Shown: positions 1 through 10,531 of the stretch, piece after piece
Layout of the letters: the number at the start of each line of letters is the position of its first letter
Numbering within the stretch: the first letter of the stretch is position 1
Source of the DNA: Poa pratensis
Taxonomy: Eukaryota; Streptophyta; Magnoliopsida; Poales; Poaceae
Direction: 5' to 3'
Assembly (NCBI GenBank): GCA_947311845.1
Contig: CAMZMU010000052.1
Coordinates: 136,268,919-136,332,918, forward strand
DNA length: 64,000 bases
Translations under genes and position numbers: made by a program
The notes under the pieces: model-generated
Database searches by the model: none
Seen by the model: the letters and a program-made list of their open reading frames with translations, nothing else
Told to the model about the DNA's origin: nothing

Positions 1-591
1 AAATGTGGTTCTTGGCAGGAAATTAGAGGAGGCAATGGGGGCTTCCTCTCTTTCCCCCTCTCTCTCTACGTGGGAACGAAGAGAGGAGAGAGAGAAAGGA
101 GGAAGAAGAATGTGTGCCTTGCACTCCTCTAAACCCGGCATTTCCCCCTTCTAATGTTTCCATGTAAGGCGAGAGATTTAAGCGTGGCCCCACGTTTTGG
201 ACATTGCATACAACAGGAAAGGGATCTAAAATTAGCTTAGATACCCTTTCTATTAGAGGCACTCAGCCAGAACAACACCACATGCCGGCTCAGTACTGCG
301 ATTCTTCAGGCAACCACCTCCGTTTGCATTTTTTCATGCCTGATAATACATCAGATTCCACCTCATCCAGAGCATCCATCCGACAATCCACTGATTCACC
401 ATGTCAATAGTTCCAATTAAATCCCTTTCCTAGTTTGCTTGAAAGATTAAAGAGCTATGCTTTTTTTACTTCTTCTCTTGACGATGCAAAACAAATACTT
501 CAACTACTTTCGTGAAAGATTATGAAGCTCAGCTTTCATTGCTATGATGGTTGCAGTACAGGAAAACTACACAGCTATGTGAAAATTTTCA

Positions 592-921
592 TTAAACAAC
601 AGGATCCAGTACTACGCGGAAAAAAGAGTAAAATAACAGGGACGAACGTGGCTCTTCCTCTTCCTTGAGTTCGTTACCAAAGCACCCCTTATGCAACACT
701 ATCTTCAGTTCAGTTGGATTATTCAGGCCAGACAACCCCTCTTTCCCTGCAGGTTTGGAAACTAGCTTATTTCGTTCATAAAGATCTCTAAGAATTTTGT
801 CAGAAAAATTAGAAACATATGTTAGACTTCTTTTATACTCCGTGGTGAATCCAAGATTTAGTTCATAATTATCGCATCTTTTATTATTCTCTAATCCGAG
901 TCTCTGAGCAAACATTAACAT
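592..921 (-). other. Exon-like open stretch, unidentified
   Basis: A 109-codon open stretch on the minus strand with ordinary-looking composition (charged residues, no low complexity) and a lysine/glutamate-rich C-terminal part. I do not recognise the protein. It lies on the same strand as the candidate exons at 1382-1759 and could be a downstream exon of the same gene, but no convincing splice pair was established. A chance ORF is also possible. Confidence 0.2.
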
Positions 922-1381
922 GACATATTTTGATGTGTCGTGTCAATCCTTGTTCTTGCAATTTTGCTGTTTGTGCATATACTCCCCATATGCTCACCAG
1001 ACGTCATCAACCCTGGCAGCTTCATTCTTTTCTGAAACCGGTTGCAGGTCATATACCCCAAACAAGTCATTTGGATGACTCAATTTTTTTGTATAATAAA
1101 AGGCTTCTACTACAGGAAATTCAAGAAATGAAGGTTATTTTATTGTCTTGATTTAGTTTTCTGAATGTCTCTCCATGTACTTCCATTTTTTAGCTGAAGC
1201 TTGTGTTCTATCAATAATGTTTAACCCAAAAAGATTCTTTCCCCAATTGATGTTTCACCATCAAAAAGCCTCATTACTAGTCAAATGGTACCTCATCACA
1301 TCGGAACGTTTATAAATCTCATACCGGAGAAAAGCAAAATCTGTTCTTGTTTAAATTTTCAGAAAACAACATCTCGATGCA

Positions 1382-1759
1382 TCATGAGCACTTCCATCCT
1401 GTGGCAAGGCGGAACAGAGTCAGGTTAGAGCCAACCTTCTTGCCTTCGACCTCAGGAACCGGTTTCAGCTTAATCTTGTTCATGTACCACTTCGGCTTCT
1501 TGACCTTCTTCATGAGGTCCAAGTCGAACATCCCCTTCTGGTTAAAATTGGAGAAGATACTTACAAAAATCGAGTGGAGGCTTAGGGAATATAACACATG
1601 CCTTGCTCTAGATGCCAAGATTACCTTCTTGAGACGCAGGGGAGACTTTCCTCGCCACTGCGAGCCGAGGTCACGGGACGGCGGCGTGGCGGTGGAGAAG
1701 CGGAGGGTGCTGCGCCCGGTGTGCAAAGCAAGGGGCGGGAGTGTCTTTTCCCCACCCAT
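1382..1759 (-). CDS. Possible two-exon 5' part of an unidentified host gene
   Basis: A minus-strand frame starts at an ATG near 1759 (MGGEKTLPPLALHTG...). A possible splice donor follows a Leu-Lys-Lys triplet (GTAATC, plus position 1624). An acceptor after TTTTAACCAG at 1538 leads into a lysine-rich segment with KKVKKPKWYMNKIKLKP and a stop at 1382. The candidate intron is 87 bases, a multiple of three and free of stops, so splicing cannot be proven from the frame. The family is not recognised. The longer open frame reaching 2074 enters the Tat LTR and is not meaningful beyond 2050. Confidence 0.22.
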   Translation of the reverse strand: MGGEKTLPPLALHTGRSTLRFSTATPPSRDLGSQWRGKSPLRLKKVILASRARHVLYSLSLHSIFVSIFSNFNQKGMFDLDLMKKVKKPKWYMNKIKLKPVPEVEGKKVGSNLTLFRLATGWKCS

Positions 1760-2050
1760 CGACGAGAATGACGAGGCGAGGCCAGCCTGCTCCGCCCGCC
1801 GGCGTGGGTTCCTCTGGTGCGCGACCTGTCCAGCCGCCCCGAGGTTCTGTCGTCTCAGTACGCCTAGCCGGTGATGTGCCGGCAGAGCTAGGGCCCTTCT
1901 CGGACTTGCCCTCTGTACTGCCGCCCCGGCCCCTGCTCTGGCCTCCAGACCGGCCTTGGCAACGACGTTGTTGGCAAAGAGCTGCGTGCAGAGGGGCGGT
2001 GACGACCTGGGCGTGGAGGGCGCTGGACGACAGGATAGGGGCGGAGCCAC

Positions 2051-2860
2051 TGTCGTCGTGCTATCACGGCACATGCATAGATGGCTTGGGCCGATGGACG
2101 CCGGTGGAACCGGATACGCTCACAGAAGACACAAAGCACCCACACGATCTACCCAGGTTCAGGGTCCTCGTGAGGAGGTAAAACTCCTACTCCTGCATGT
2201 CTGTCTCAATATACTGGGATCTCAAGAATACAAAGGTGTTTCTCGAGCTGTATGGTCTCAGCTATGGTGAAGCTCTCAAGGAAGAAGAAGAAGCTATGGG
2301 GGAAAAGATCTATCAGTGTATCGTCGTGGTTCTCCTTTGTTGTGCCGTCCATCAAGCAGGAGAGGGGGAGGGCTCTTTTTATAGCCTAGCTCCACACCAA
2401 CACTGTAGCCATGCGCGCCTGCGTCAGCTGCTTGGTCAAGATTGTGTCCTCTGACACGGACAGGACGTGGCCTGCCCATGCCTCGTACTCTGTTCCCACG
2501 TATGCCCGTGGTCAGCGGTAGGTGAGACCGGTCACCTCATACCCGCGCCATACCACCTGCCATGCTCCCGTGTCAGGCGGGATGTGACCGTTGCATTGAC
2601 TTCCAACCGGCATAAGGCGCCTCTTCTCTTTAACCCGGCATGGATACGCCGGATTCCCCTTCCTTGGTTATCCTTCCCTGCACATAAGAGAAGACACGAA
2701 GATACCGACACTCGTATGTCGGTTTTGGTATGTCGGTTTGCACCATCATTATATCCCGGTCCCTTCTGGGCCTGGTTATGTCGGTTTTACTGTACCTCGG
2801 TCCACTCTTGGACATAATTTACACCATACCTTGACCCTACCCCCGGGGTAGCCCCCGACA
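2051..2860 (-). repeat. 3' LTR of the Tat element
   Basis: On the minus strand the LTR reads TGTCGGGGGC... to ...ACGACGACA (TG...CA ends, TGTCG/CGACA inverted). It is about 810 bp. Its start abuts a purine-rich tract. A TATA box lies about 480 bases into it, and the U5 part carries the CTGGGTAGATCGTG-type stretch seen near the end of many grass gypsy LTRs. The U3 side carries the motif TATGTCGGTTT several times (near 2714, 2729 and 2775). The sister LTR is outside the window, so the exact left boundary is inferred from the terminal dinucleotides only. Confidence 0.65.
2376..2383 (-). promoter_or_regulatory. TATA box of the Tat LTR
   Basis: Minus strand CTATAAAAAGAG inside the LTR, in the right place to separate U3 from R. 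It would drive the Tat genomic transcript from the 5' copy. Confidence 0.5.
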
Positions 2861-2876
2861 TTAGTCCCCGAAGCTG
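2861..2876 (-). other. Polypurine tract of the Tat element
   Basis: Minus strand TTCGGGGACTAA directly precedes the LTR start TGTCGGGG. It is the expected primer site for plus-strand DNA synthesis. The short purine run is typical of Tat elements in grasses. Confidence 0.5.
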
Positions 2877-3418
2877 GTGCGGTCCTGCAGACTCGGATGA
2901 AGGGCCACACCAGGTTTACACAACCAAACCAACTTGATCAACTATCCGACATATTTACGTCGGTCCACCTCAAACATCAGGAACCAAACCTCCCACTGCC
3001 TTCGACATCTACCCTTATGTCGGTTTCTCCGACACAAGAAGATTTCCTCGATCTTTTCAAAGATCTTGTCATTGCACGTGGCAGCAAAACTCTGCGTGTC
3101 GCCTAGGTTCCGGTGCGCGGACAAACATGCCTCTGTGCGCATGCCACCCACGTCACGCGGGCCCCACGAGCTGTCACGTCCCTGCGCACTTGAGTGCTTT
3201 GACCGCACCGGCGTGCACATTACCGCGCGGCTCCTCGATTCTCACGCCAATAACCGCACCATTAACCACGCCCTGTGCAGTTTCCACTTTGCGGCCCACC
3301 ATGTGGCCGAACATGCGGCCGTTTTACCGCAAACCGCGCAGATCGTGCGCAGTTAATCCGCGCGTGGGCTACGGGGAACGTGCGCGGTAAATTTGCTAAC
3401 CGCACACCTCCCACGCCC

Positions 3419-3430
3419 ATAAATAGGGGA
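3419..3430 (+). promoter_or_regulatory. TATA-like box of the Tat antisense gene
   Basis: CATAAATAGGGG on the plus strand, about 425 bases before the antisense-gene ATG at 3854. It is followed by a pyrimidine-rich CT leader (3440-3480) as in plant 5' UTRs. A 5' UTR intron is suggested by a donor at 3637 (CCG|GTAAGC) and an acceptor at 3838 (TTTTTGCAG). The upstream stretch 2877-3418 holds no ORF of interest and further TATGTCGGTTT-like copies. Confidence 0.45.
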
Positions 3431-3853
3431 GCGGAGGCAATCTTCCTCTTCTTCTTCCTCCTCTTCTTTCTTCCTTCTCGCTCTGCGCTATCGCCGCCAC
3501 CGCGCAGAGCATTCAGCCACCGCACGACGCCGGACCCCGTGCGCCGTCGACGACCGGAGTTCTTCGCGCCGCCGCCGAGCCAAGTTCTCCGCCGGCACGC
3601 CCTGCGTTCATCGCCTCGCGCCGCCGCCGTAACTCCGGTAAGCCGTTCATCCGTAGCATCTCCTCGTCTAGCATTTAGCTCTTCCATAGTTCTTCCGTAG
3701 GTTTTCTTTACATCTTCTCCGTAGATCTTCTTTTTAGTTTCTTGCTCATAGATTATTGTTTCTCTTTGCTGTTTCTTTTCCTTCACCGCGTAAACATGGA
3801 GAGATGCTCACCGCCGGTGAATCTTTGTCTTTTTGCAGATTTCCACCGTCGCG

Positions 3854-6800
3854 ATGTCTTCTAGCAATGTCGCGGATCCCGTCGACATCGCCGTCGAGGA
3901 GGGTGAGCGCGTCGGGTGGGAAGGTTCCGACGTCTCCCAGGAAGAAATCGATTGGCTGATCCGAACTCGGCGTATCCCGGAAGAGGTGATATGCCGGGCC
4001 CCTGGCAAAGAGGCCGAGCCGAATTTGGAACCCGGTGAGCGTGTGGTCTTCGTCGCGCATTTCGAGCGCGGCTTTGGCCTCCCAGCGAGCCAGTTCTTCC
4101 AAGGCTTCTTAGATCGGTTTCGTCTTCAACCCCATCACCTTCCCGCCAATGCTATCACCACTCTCTCGGTATATGTCTGTTTCTCCGAGGGATATCTCGG
4201 TCTTTGGCCCACTGTTGACCTCTGGGCCAAGTATTTCCAACTCCGGAAGCAGAGTGTTCCGGATCCGGAAAAAAAGAACTTCCCCAAGGAGATGACCCCG
4301 TGCGGAGCCGATACAATTATACCTCGGAAAGGCTTCATCTTTCCTCGGATTCAAGGCCTAGAGTCATGCCGGAAGTGGCAGCGCACGTTCTTCTACGTGA
4401 AGAGCCCAGACAACGCCGATCTCCTCAACTTGCCAACATTCACTCTTGGTGCCCCCACGGAGCAGTTTAATTGGCACGTCAACCCAAAGGAGACAAATCT
4501 CGAGATCAACCAGATTCACAAATTTGTCACTCAGTTCCAGGCAGAAGGGATGACGGCCGATGACCTCTTGAGAACCTTCATTGGCCGCCGAGTTTCCCCC
4601 TCCAAAACCGAGTTCATAAGATTTGCCACATGAGTGGCCGATACGACCCTACTCGGGTTAGCACTCATGAGCTGAGCAAGGCCGACGTCCGGAAACGCGT
4701 AAAGTCAATTGCCAGGACGCGGATGACAAACGAATGGGAATGGGGTAAAGAACCCCATAATTGAGCTCGGCTTCCGGAGAAAGTAAGTAACTTGCAATCT
4801 AGACCGACATATTTTGCCGGCCGAGACAACTCTAATGTCAGCACCATATTTTGCTCCTAGAATAACCCGGTTTTATTGTGTCTGCTTTGCAGAGATTTGC
4901 TCGGCAAGTGACTGAAGACGGAGCGGATCCATCCGCCAAATGGGGCCAAGATCTACCTGTTCCGGCCGTCGCCGAGGTTGAAGACCCGGACGATGAGGAT
5001 CATATGCCGATTCCGGCTGTTGGCGCCCCTGCCTCAGGTAAGCCTCAAGCCCGAGCCTCAATCAGAGATTGGTCAGATGATGATGACGATGATTGTCAAA
5101 TATTAGAGGCACTTGATGCTCGTCCCATCGCATTTGCTTACCCACTATCCTCGGCACCAGCTGACCCGGGCAATCGAGGCGGATCTCGCAAGCGTGCAGG
5201 GACCGGTACCTCAGATACCGGGACCTCAGAAGCCTCAGACCCTGCAGCAAAGAAACCGAAGCTGCAGAAGAAATCGGGACATAAGCCACGGGGCAAGAAG
5301 AGGCCGCCAGTTGCAGAAGGGTAAGATATCCTTTGCCGATATACGCTCGTTTCCCTTTCTTCCTTTAACTGAGATAATATTTCCCCGAGGTAACATCTTT
5401 TCCTGTTTCGATGCAGTGCCGCCCTTGAAGTCAACCAGAGTGCATCCTCTGTGCGCTCACCTATTCCGTCGCCAGCGGTATCTCGGTCAACCGACATCGG
5501 AGCTGCTGGCTCAACAAGGGCGAGTCCTTCCCCAGTGCATACAACCCCAGCCGACACACCGCTGCCGGCTTCTGATGCCGCACATGGAGGAGGCCCAGAT
5601 GCCCCAGAAACCCCGGCCCCTGACCGAGATGATGATCTCGGTGCCCACAACATGGACTACGAGACGGGGCAGACCGAAACTCCGATAGCACCAGATTAGC
5701 AGCAACAACCACAACAACAACAGCCACAGCCACAACAACAGCAGCAGCAACAGCAATAACAGCAGCAACAGCCACAGCCACAGCAACAACAGCAGCAGCA
5801 ACAGCAACCACAACAGCAACAGCCACCGCAGCAGCCATAGCCACCACCGACGTCTTCCGTACCGGCATCCCAGAAAAAAGCACCACCGCCAAAGCCGACA
5901 CAGCGACGACAATCGCCAAATCCTCTACAGAGTCAACTGGTCACCGGGAAAGTGCTGGTCAATCCGGCTAAACAACTGGCGCTGACTCCGACCCAAGCTC
6001 TATCTGCATCCATCTCCAGAGTCGTCACAGCTGCTGGCTGGGAGTTTCCCCGGCTGCGAACTCAAAGCGGTAACAGCCTGGGCTCGGTGGAGCATTATAA
6101 CATGGACTGGAATGCTGCCGATACCAGCGAGGTTTCTTCCCAGAACCCGGCGCCCCGGCATCCAGCTGGCCCAAGCGCGCTTGCGCAGTCCATGCACACG
6201 CTGCAGGTTGCGGTCCTCCGAGCTAGCAAGATTGCAGAGGTAAACCTTCCTCGGCTTAGTCCTTTTTTCTTTTATCATAGATAATAGATATATATTATCC
6301 CCAGTCCCCGAGATTCGGGTCGAGTGGTTGATGCTCAATCGAGTAAAGATCACTCGGCGTGAATCTTCAAAAATTCCGACATCCAGTCCCCGAGATTTAT
6401 GTCGAGTTTACTCGGCATGAATCTTCATAATAACAGTAACACTTTCCCTTTTTTTAGGAATGCACCAATACTCAGACCGAGGTGTTCCAGAAGCTGCTCT
6501 TGGATCACAAGAAGCTCAAGAACTCCTACAAGCAGTTGCAGGAGGAGTTGAAGAACAAGGGTACCTTTCTCTTTTACTGTCATAAAAATTTTGCTCAAAG
6601 TTATCTCAACCTAACTTCCCCATATCTCTCTTTTGCTGTCCTCAATAGCCGAGACAGAGGCCCAAGTCGCAGCCGAGCACAACGTTGCGCTCCAGAAGGA
6701 AAGAGCTGAAGTGTCTTGGCTCCAGAAGGAGATTGAACAGGTTCAGAATCAGAAGTCCGAGCTGGAGAGAGCTCTGATGTAGCGGGAAGAAGATGCTTTG

Positions 6801-7774
6801 AAGCATAAGGAGCTAATCGACCAGACCGAGGTCCGCGCCACCTCGGCTCAACAAGAACTGGATGCCCTCAAGGCTAAATGCGACAGCTGGTTGGCCGAGC
6901 TCACCCGGATCAACAGTGAGATGGACAGTAAGTTTCCTTTATCCTTTCTTTTTCATTTCCTTTGCTTCTACCGTCATTAGATATATGCTGGTATATGACT
7001 TATTTTGGTAGTAGATTTTTTTCTTCAGAACACTTCTCCCACTCTAAGGTCGCTGCAGCAAACATTACCATCAAGGCTCGAGAAAAAAGAGCGTAATCTG
7101 GCCCGATCTCGGAGGAATGGGATATTGAAGATCATCTGACGGCTTTGGATGCTCGCATATCTCCTCTGAGGTGCATTGGTACTGAGCTCCTTGAAGCTGG
7201 TATCCGGGTTTATCGGACTCTATGGCCAGAGTCTGCGACTCCAGCTACCATCGCCGAGTTATCCAAGTGCCTGCTGGCCGCCGAGACAAGGCTTCGAGAG
7301 TGGAGATCTTCCTCAGCTCGTGCCGGTGCAGATCAAGCTCTAACCTTTGTGCTTTCTTGGTACGAGTCGATCGAGCTTAATGCACTGCGATCCCTGCGCT
7401 CCGACTCGATATGGACGTCGGATCCACAATTGATCCAGAGCCGCAAGGATGCAGCCTCCTTCATGGCCAGCTACGCTCAAACCCATTCTCTCATTCCTAG
7501 TCCAGTCTACTCCGACGATGAAGAAGATGAAGATGAAGAGGATGATGATGAGGAAGAGGAAACTGACGAGGAGATCGAGGTTGAAACTCCGAACACTGCC
7601 ACTGACGCAACAGCCGACACTGCCGAGCAGCCAGCAGCTGGCATATCCTCGGAAGTAGCATCCAACACTACCGGCTACCCGGCAACCACCACGACGGTCG
7701 ATCATGCGACCGAGATTGCTCCTGCGACTCGCACTGCTCCAACTGACCCGAGCTCTTCCAGCGCAGCTGTTTGA
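3854..7774 (+). pseudogene. Tat antisense gene: plant 'putative gypsy type transposon' domain protein, multi-exon, disabled
   Basis: A plus-strand gene antisense to the retroelement. The first coding exon (ATG 3854, acidic N-terminus, then GYLGLWPTVDLWAKYF-type residues around codons 110-130) resembles the plant family annotated as putative gypsy-type transposon / Transposase_28. The frame shifts near 4620-4630 and continues coding-like to a donor near 4785. Later exons are about 4893-5320 (donor GTAAGA), from 5417 (acceptor ATGCAG) through a Gln/Pro-rich stretch to 6239, 6459-6560, 6648-6928 and about 7029-7774. The last ends in an Asp/Glu-rich then Ser/Thr/Pro-rich tail. The middle exons are heptad-like Gln/Glu/Lys-rich (likely coiled coil). 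In-frame stops occur in the Gln tract (5697, 5758, 5838) and at 6779, and probably near 7094. Function is unknown in the family. Confidence 0.6.
5696..5840 (+). repeat. CAA/CAG/CCA trinucleotide tract
   Basis: About 145 bases of mixed CAA, CAG and CCA codons in the reading frame of the antisense gene, giving a Gln/Pro-rich segment. Three codons are now TAG or TAA, each one C-to-T change from CAG or CAA. The strand-reversed long Leu/Ala/Val frames here are artefacts of the repeat. Confidence 0.8.
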
Positions 7775-8399
7775 ACTTAACACAAGTTGAACCGTTAAAT
7801 CCCCGGGATGCCGGGTGCAGATGTATATATACTCTTAAGTTTTTATCAGTGCTACTTTATCTTGCTAGTTTCAACGAGACTGGCTTAATGCCGGATCACT
7901 TTGCACCAAGTCCCCGAGTTTACTTTCTTGTTTACTATACTTAGTAATCTTTGCTCTTGTCTACCATTTTGGCGTTCGACAGTCGAGTCACAAGATCCAA
8001 ATTATAGCATACAGTACTCATAGATTTTGAGATAAGGTTTAGAGTCATCCGACACAAAGATAAGGAATAAAATACAGGGTTAGTAAACAACACATACCGA
8101 ATCATTTTTGGACCAAGTTTTCGAGTTCGTTTTCATGTTTACTATACTCCATAACCTCTGCTCTTGACTGCCATTTTGGCGTTCGTCGGTCGAGTCACAA
8201 GATCACAACAAAATAGCATACACTACTTGAACTTTGAGACGAGGTTTAAAACCATTCGATATAGAAACAACATAGATAAAACAGAGATAAAACACCTGCA
8301 TATTGATAAGGCAGTCCCCGAGTTTTCTTTCGGAGTGCCAACATTTCATTCAAAGGAAACCGAGATACATACATTGCGCCCTTAAGAGTAAAAGGGACG
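7775..8399. repeat. Spacer between antisense gene and integrase, with a 207 bp direct repeat
   Basis: Two diverged copies start at 7905 and 8112 (ACCAAGTCCCCGAGTT and ACCAAGTTTTCGAGTT) and share CATTTTGGCGTTCG and GTCGAGTCACAAGATC blocks. The period is 207 bases and the second copy fades by about 8300. The spacer is the convergent 3' region of the antisense gene (stop 7774) and of pol (minus strand). Confidence 0.7.
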
Positions 8400-9358
8400 G
8401 AGTAGAGCTACATTCCAGGGTCATTTGGTTTCCTCTCCGGATCTGTCCACCCTGTCCTTTCTCGGTTTTTGTGCATCTATAAGATAGTATGCATCATTGT
8501 GCAGAGCCTTGCTCACAATAAACGGTCCCTCCCATGGAGGTGATAACTTGTGCATGCCGGCAGTGCGCTGCACTAGCCTAAGCACCAAATCTCCTTCTCA
8601 GAATACACGAGGATTTATCTTCCGGCTATGATAGCGTCGGAGATTTTGCTGATATATTGCTGACAGAGATAGGGCCAGTTCTCATGCTTCTTCGAGCAGA
8701 TCGACATCATTTTCTCGAGCTTCCTTTGCCTCGGTTTCTGTGTACAGTGTAACCCACGGCGAGTCATACTGTATATCGGTCGGCAGGACCGCTTCTGCTC
8801 CATAGACCAGAAAAATGGCGTATAGCCCGTTGATCGATTCGGTGTGGTCCGGAGACCCCACAGTACTGCCGGTATCTCATCTATCCAACAACCTAGGGAT
8901 TGCAGCAGTGGTTCAATCAACCGGGCTTTGATGCCGGATAACACCAAAGCATTTGATCTTTCCACTTGCCCATTGGACTCCGGATGCGCGACCGATGCTA
9001 GGTCAAGTCGGATTCTCTTTTCAGCACAGAACCGAGCAAAGGCTCCTACAACAAAGTTTGTGCCATTATCCGAGATAATGCTGTGTGGGTAGCCATATCT
9101 CAAAATGATGTCTTTCAGGAAGGATACGGCCGTGTGGCCGTCACACTTCCTGATTGGCTTCACCTCGATCCACTTGGTGAATTTGTCCACCATCACCAGC
9201 ATATGAGTCATGTTGCCTCGGGCTGGTTTGAATTCCCCCACCATATCCAGACACCAAACAGCAAAAGGCCAAGTGATGGGAATGTTCTTGAGTGCTGAAG
9301 CTGGCATGTGTATCTTGTGAGCAAATCTCTAACATCCCTCGCACTTCCTGACGATATC
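8400..9358 (-). pseudogene. Tat integrase
   Basis: Minus strand. The catalytic core is clear: Asp in WCLDMVGEF, Asp in IISDNGTNF and Glu in HPESNGQVERSN give the DD35E triad expected of retroviral-type integrases that insert cDNA into the chromosome. The open part is 9307-8615. Upstream, the zinc-finger region continues from the RNase H frame but is broken by stops near 9331 and 9359. Downstream of GYTPFFWSMEQ the frame shifts and the C-terminal part decays. Not functional as read. Confidence 0.8.
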
Positions 9359-10526
9359 TTATGTCTGTTGCAAAGCAGTGGGCCAGTAAAACCCATGTCG
9401 GAATGCCTTAGCAACCAAGGCTCTTGAGCAAGCATGATGACCACATTCTCCTTGATGAATTTCCAGGAGCATCTCTTGCCCTTCCTCCGGTTCAACACAA
9501 CGTTGTAGCATTGTGGTTGCGCTCCTCTTGTACAAATCTCTGTTGATGATGGTGTATGCTTTGGATCTTATTTGCACTCGCCTGGCCTCGGCTTCATCAT
9601 CTGGCTGACTCCCATCTATCATATACGACATTATAGGCTGTGCCCATCCTGGCACAGGGCGTACAGGAAAGATTGGTTCATCCACCTCCATTGGTTCAAT
9701 AGACATTGCCTCCTCCGACATCAACTGGTCAGTCCCCGGGTTCTGCCAAGCAGTCCCCTGGTTCTCCCAAATGCACCCGACATCGACGTCCATGGGAACA
9801 ACATCAGATTTCGGTTTCGCCGGGATAAAGATTGACTCGGACTCGGGCGACGGTTTGATTGATGGTTTCCTCAGATGCTCCAAGGATATGCCGGGTGGGA
9901 TTGGATCCCGAGATGGACCTAGCCTGGACAGTACATCGGCGGCTTCATTTTCTGCCCGAGGTACATGCTTGAACTCGCAACCTTCAAAGAACCCCGAGAT
10001 CTTCTGGACATGAAACCGATATAACGCCATGCTGGCGTCCAAAGCATCCCAATTTCCCGAGGCTTGTTGCACCACCAGATCCGAGTCTCCGAAGCATTCT
10101 ATTCGGCGAATACCAATTTCCTTGGCCACGCTGAGCCCATGAATAAGTGCCTCATACTCGGCCACATTGTTAGATGCCGCAAAATGAATCTGCAACACAT
10201 ATCTCAGTTGATCCTGCTTTGGCGAGGTAAGGACTACCCCGGCACCTAAACCAATCTTTGTTTTGGAGCCGTCAAAGTGCATTCTCCAGTGGTGGCTCAT
10301 ATTGCATCTCGGCCCAATCCACGAAGAAATCAGGCAGTGCCTGAGATTTGATGGCATCTCTTCTTTCATAATGTGGTGTATAAGGAGTCAGCTCAATGGC
10401 CCATTTGGCTGCTCGGCCGCTTGCATCTTTGTTACCAATGATCTCCGAGGTAGGAGCCGCACACACAACTGTGATTGAATGCTCTTGGAAATAATGTTTC
10501 AACTTCTTGGCCGCCATATAGACACC
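9359..10526 (-). pseudogene. Tat RNase H region (end of ordinary RNase H plus archaeal-type RNase H)
   Basis: Two consecutive parts. From 10526 to about 10290 is the C-terminal half of the ordinary retroelement RNase H (YMAAKKLKHYF...), interrupted upstream by Tekay-1. From about 10290 is a second RNase H of archaeal/plant type with HFDGSKTKIGLGAGVVL, NNVAEYEALIHGL, GDSDLVVQQASG and RAENEAADVLSRL. This dual arrangement is typical of the Tat lineage, in which the ordinary RNase H is degenerate. A linker follows, then the integrase zinc-binding part (HHACSRAL, FYWPT). The two reading frames at 10272-10517 and 9359-10369 overlap, so a frameshift lies near 10300. Confidence 0.8.
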
Positions 10527-10531
10527 ATATG

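Larger units (their letters stand above)
1..2045. other. Left flank, no recognised gene or element
   Basis: DNA outside the Tat element. I recognise no transposon protein, LTR or terminal repeat here. The first 130 bases are purine/pyrimidine-rich low-complexity sequence. Two minus-strand open stretches (listed separately) have exon-like composition, and the part from 1630 to 2045 is GC-rich, as grass first exons often are. The Tat LTR begins at 2051 directly beside this GC-rich part, so the insertion may have hit the start of a minus-strand gene. Identity of any host gene is unknown. Confidence 0.4.

Noticed and set aside
2376..2383. Plus-strand reading of TTTTTATA as a promoter for a plus-strand gene
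   Set aside because: The minus-strand reading fits the LTR architecture; no plus-strand gene starts downstream of it.
5461..5919. Minus-strand frames rich in Leu, Ala or Val
   Set aside because: They are the reverse reading of the CAA/CAG tract.
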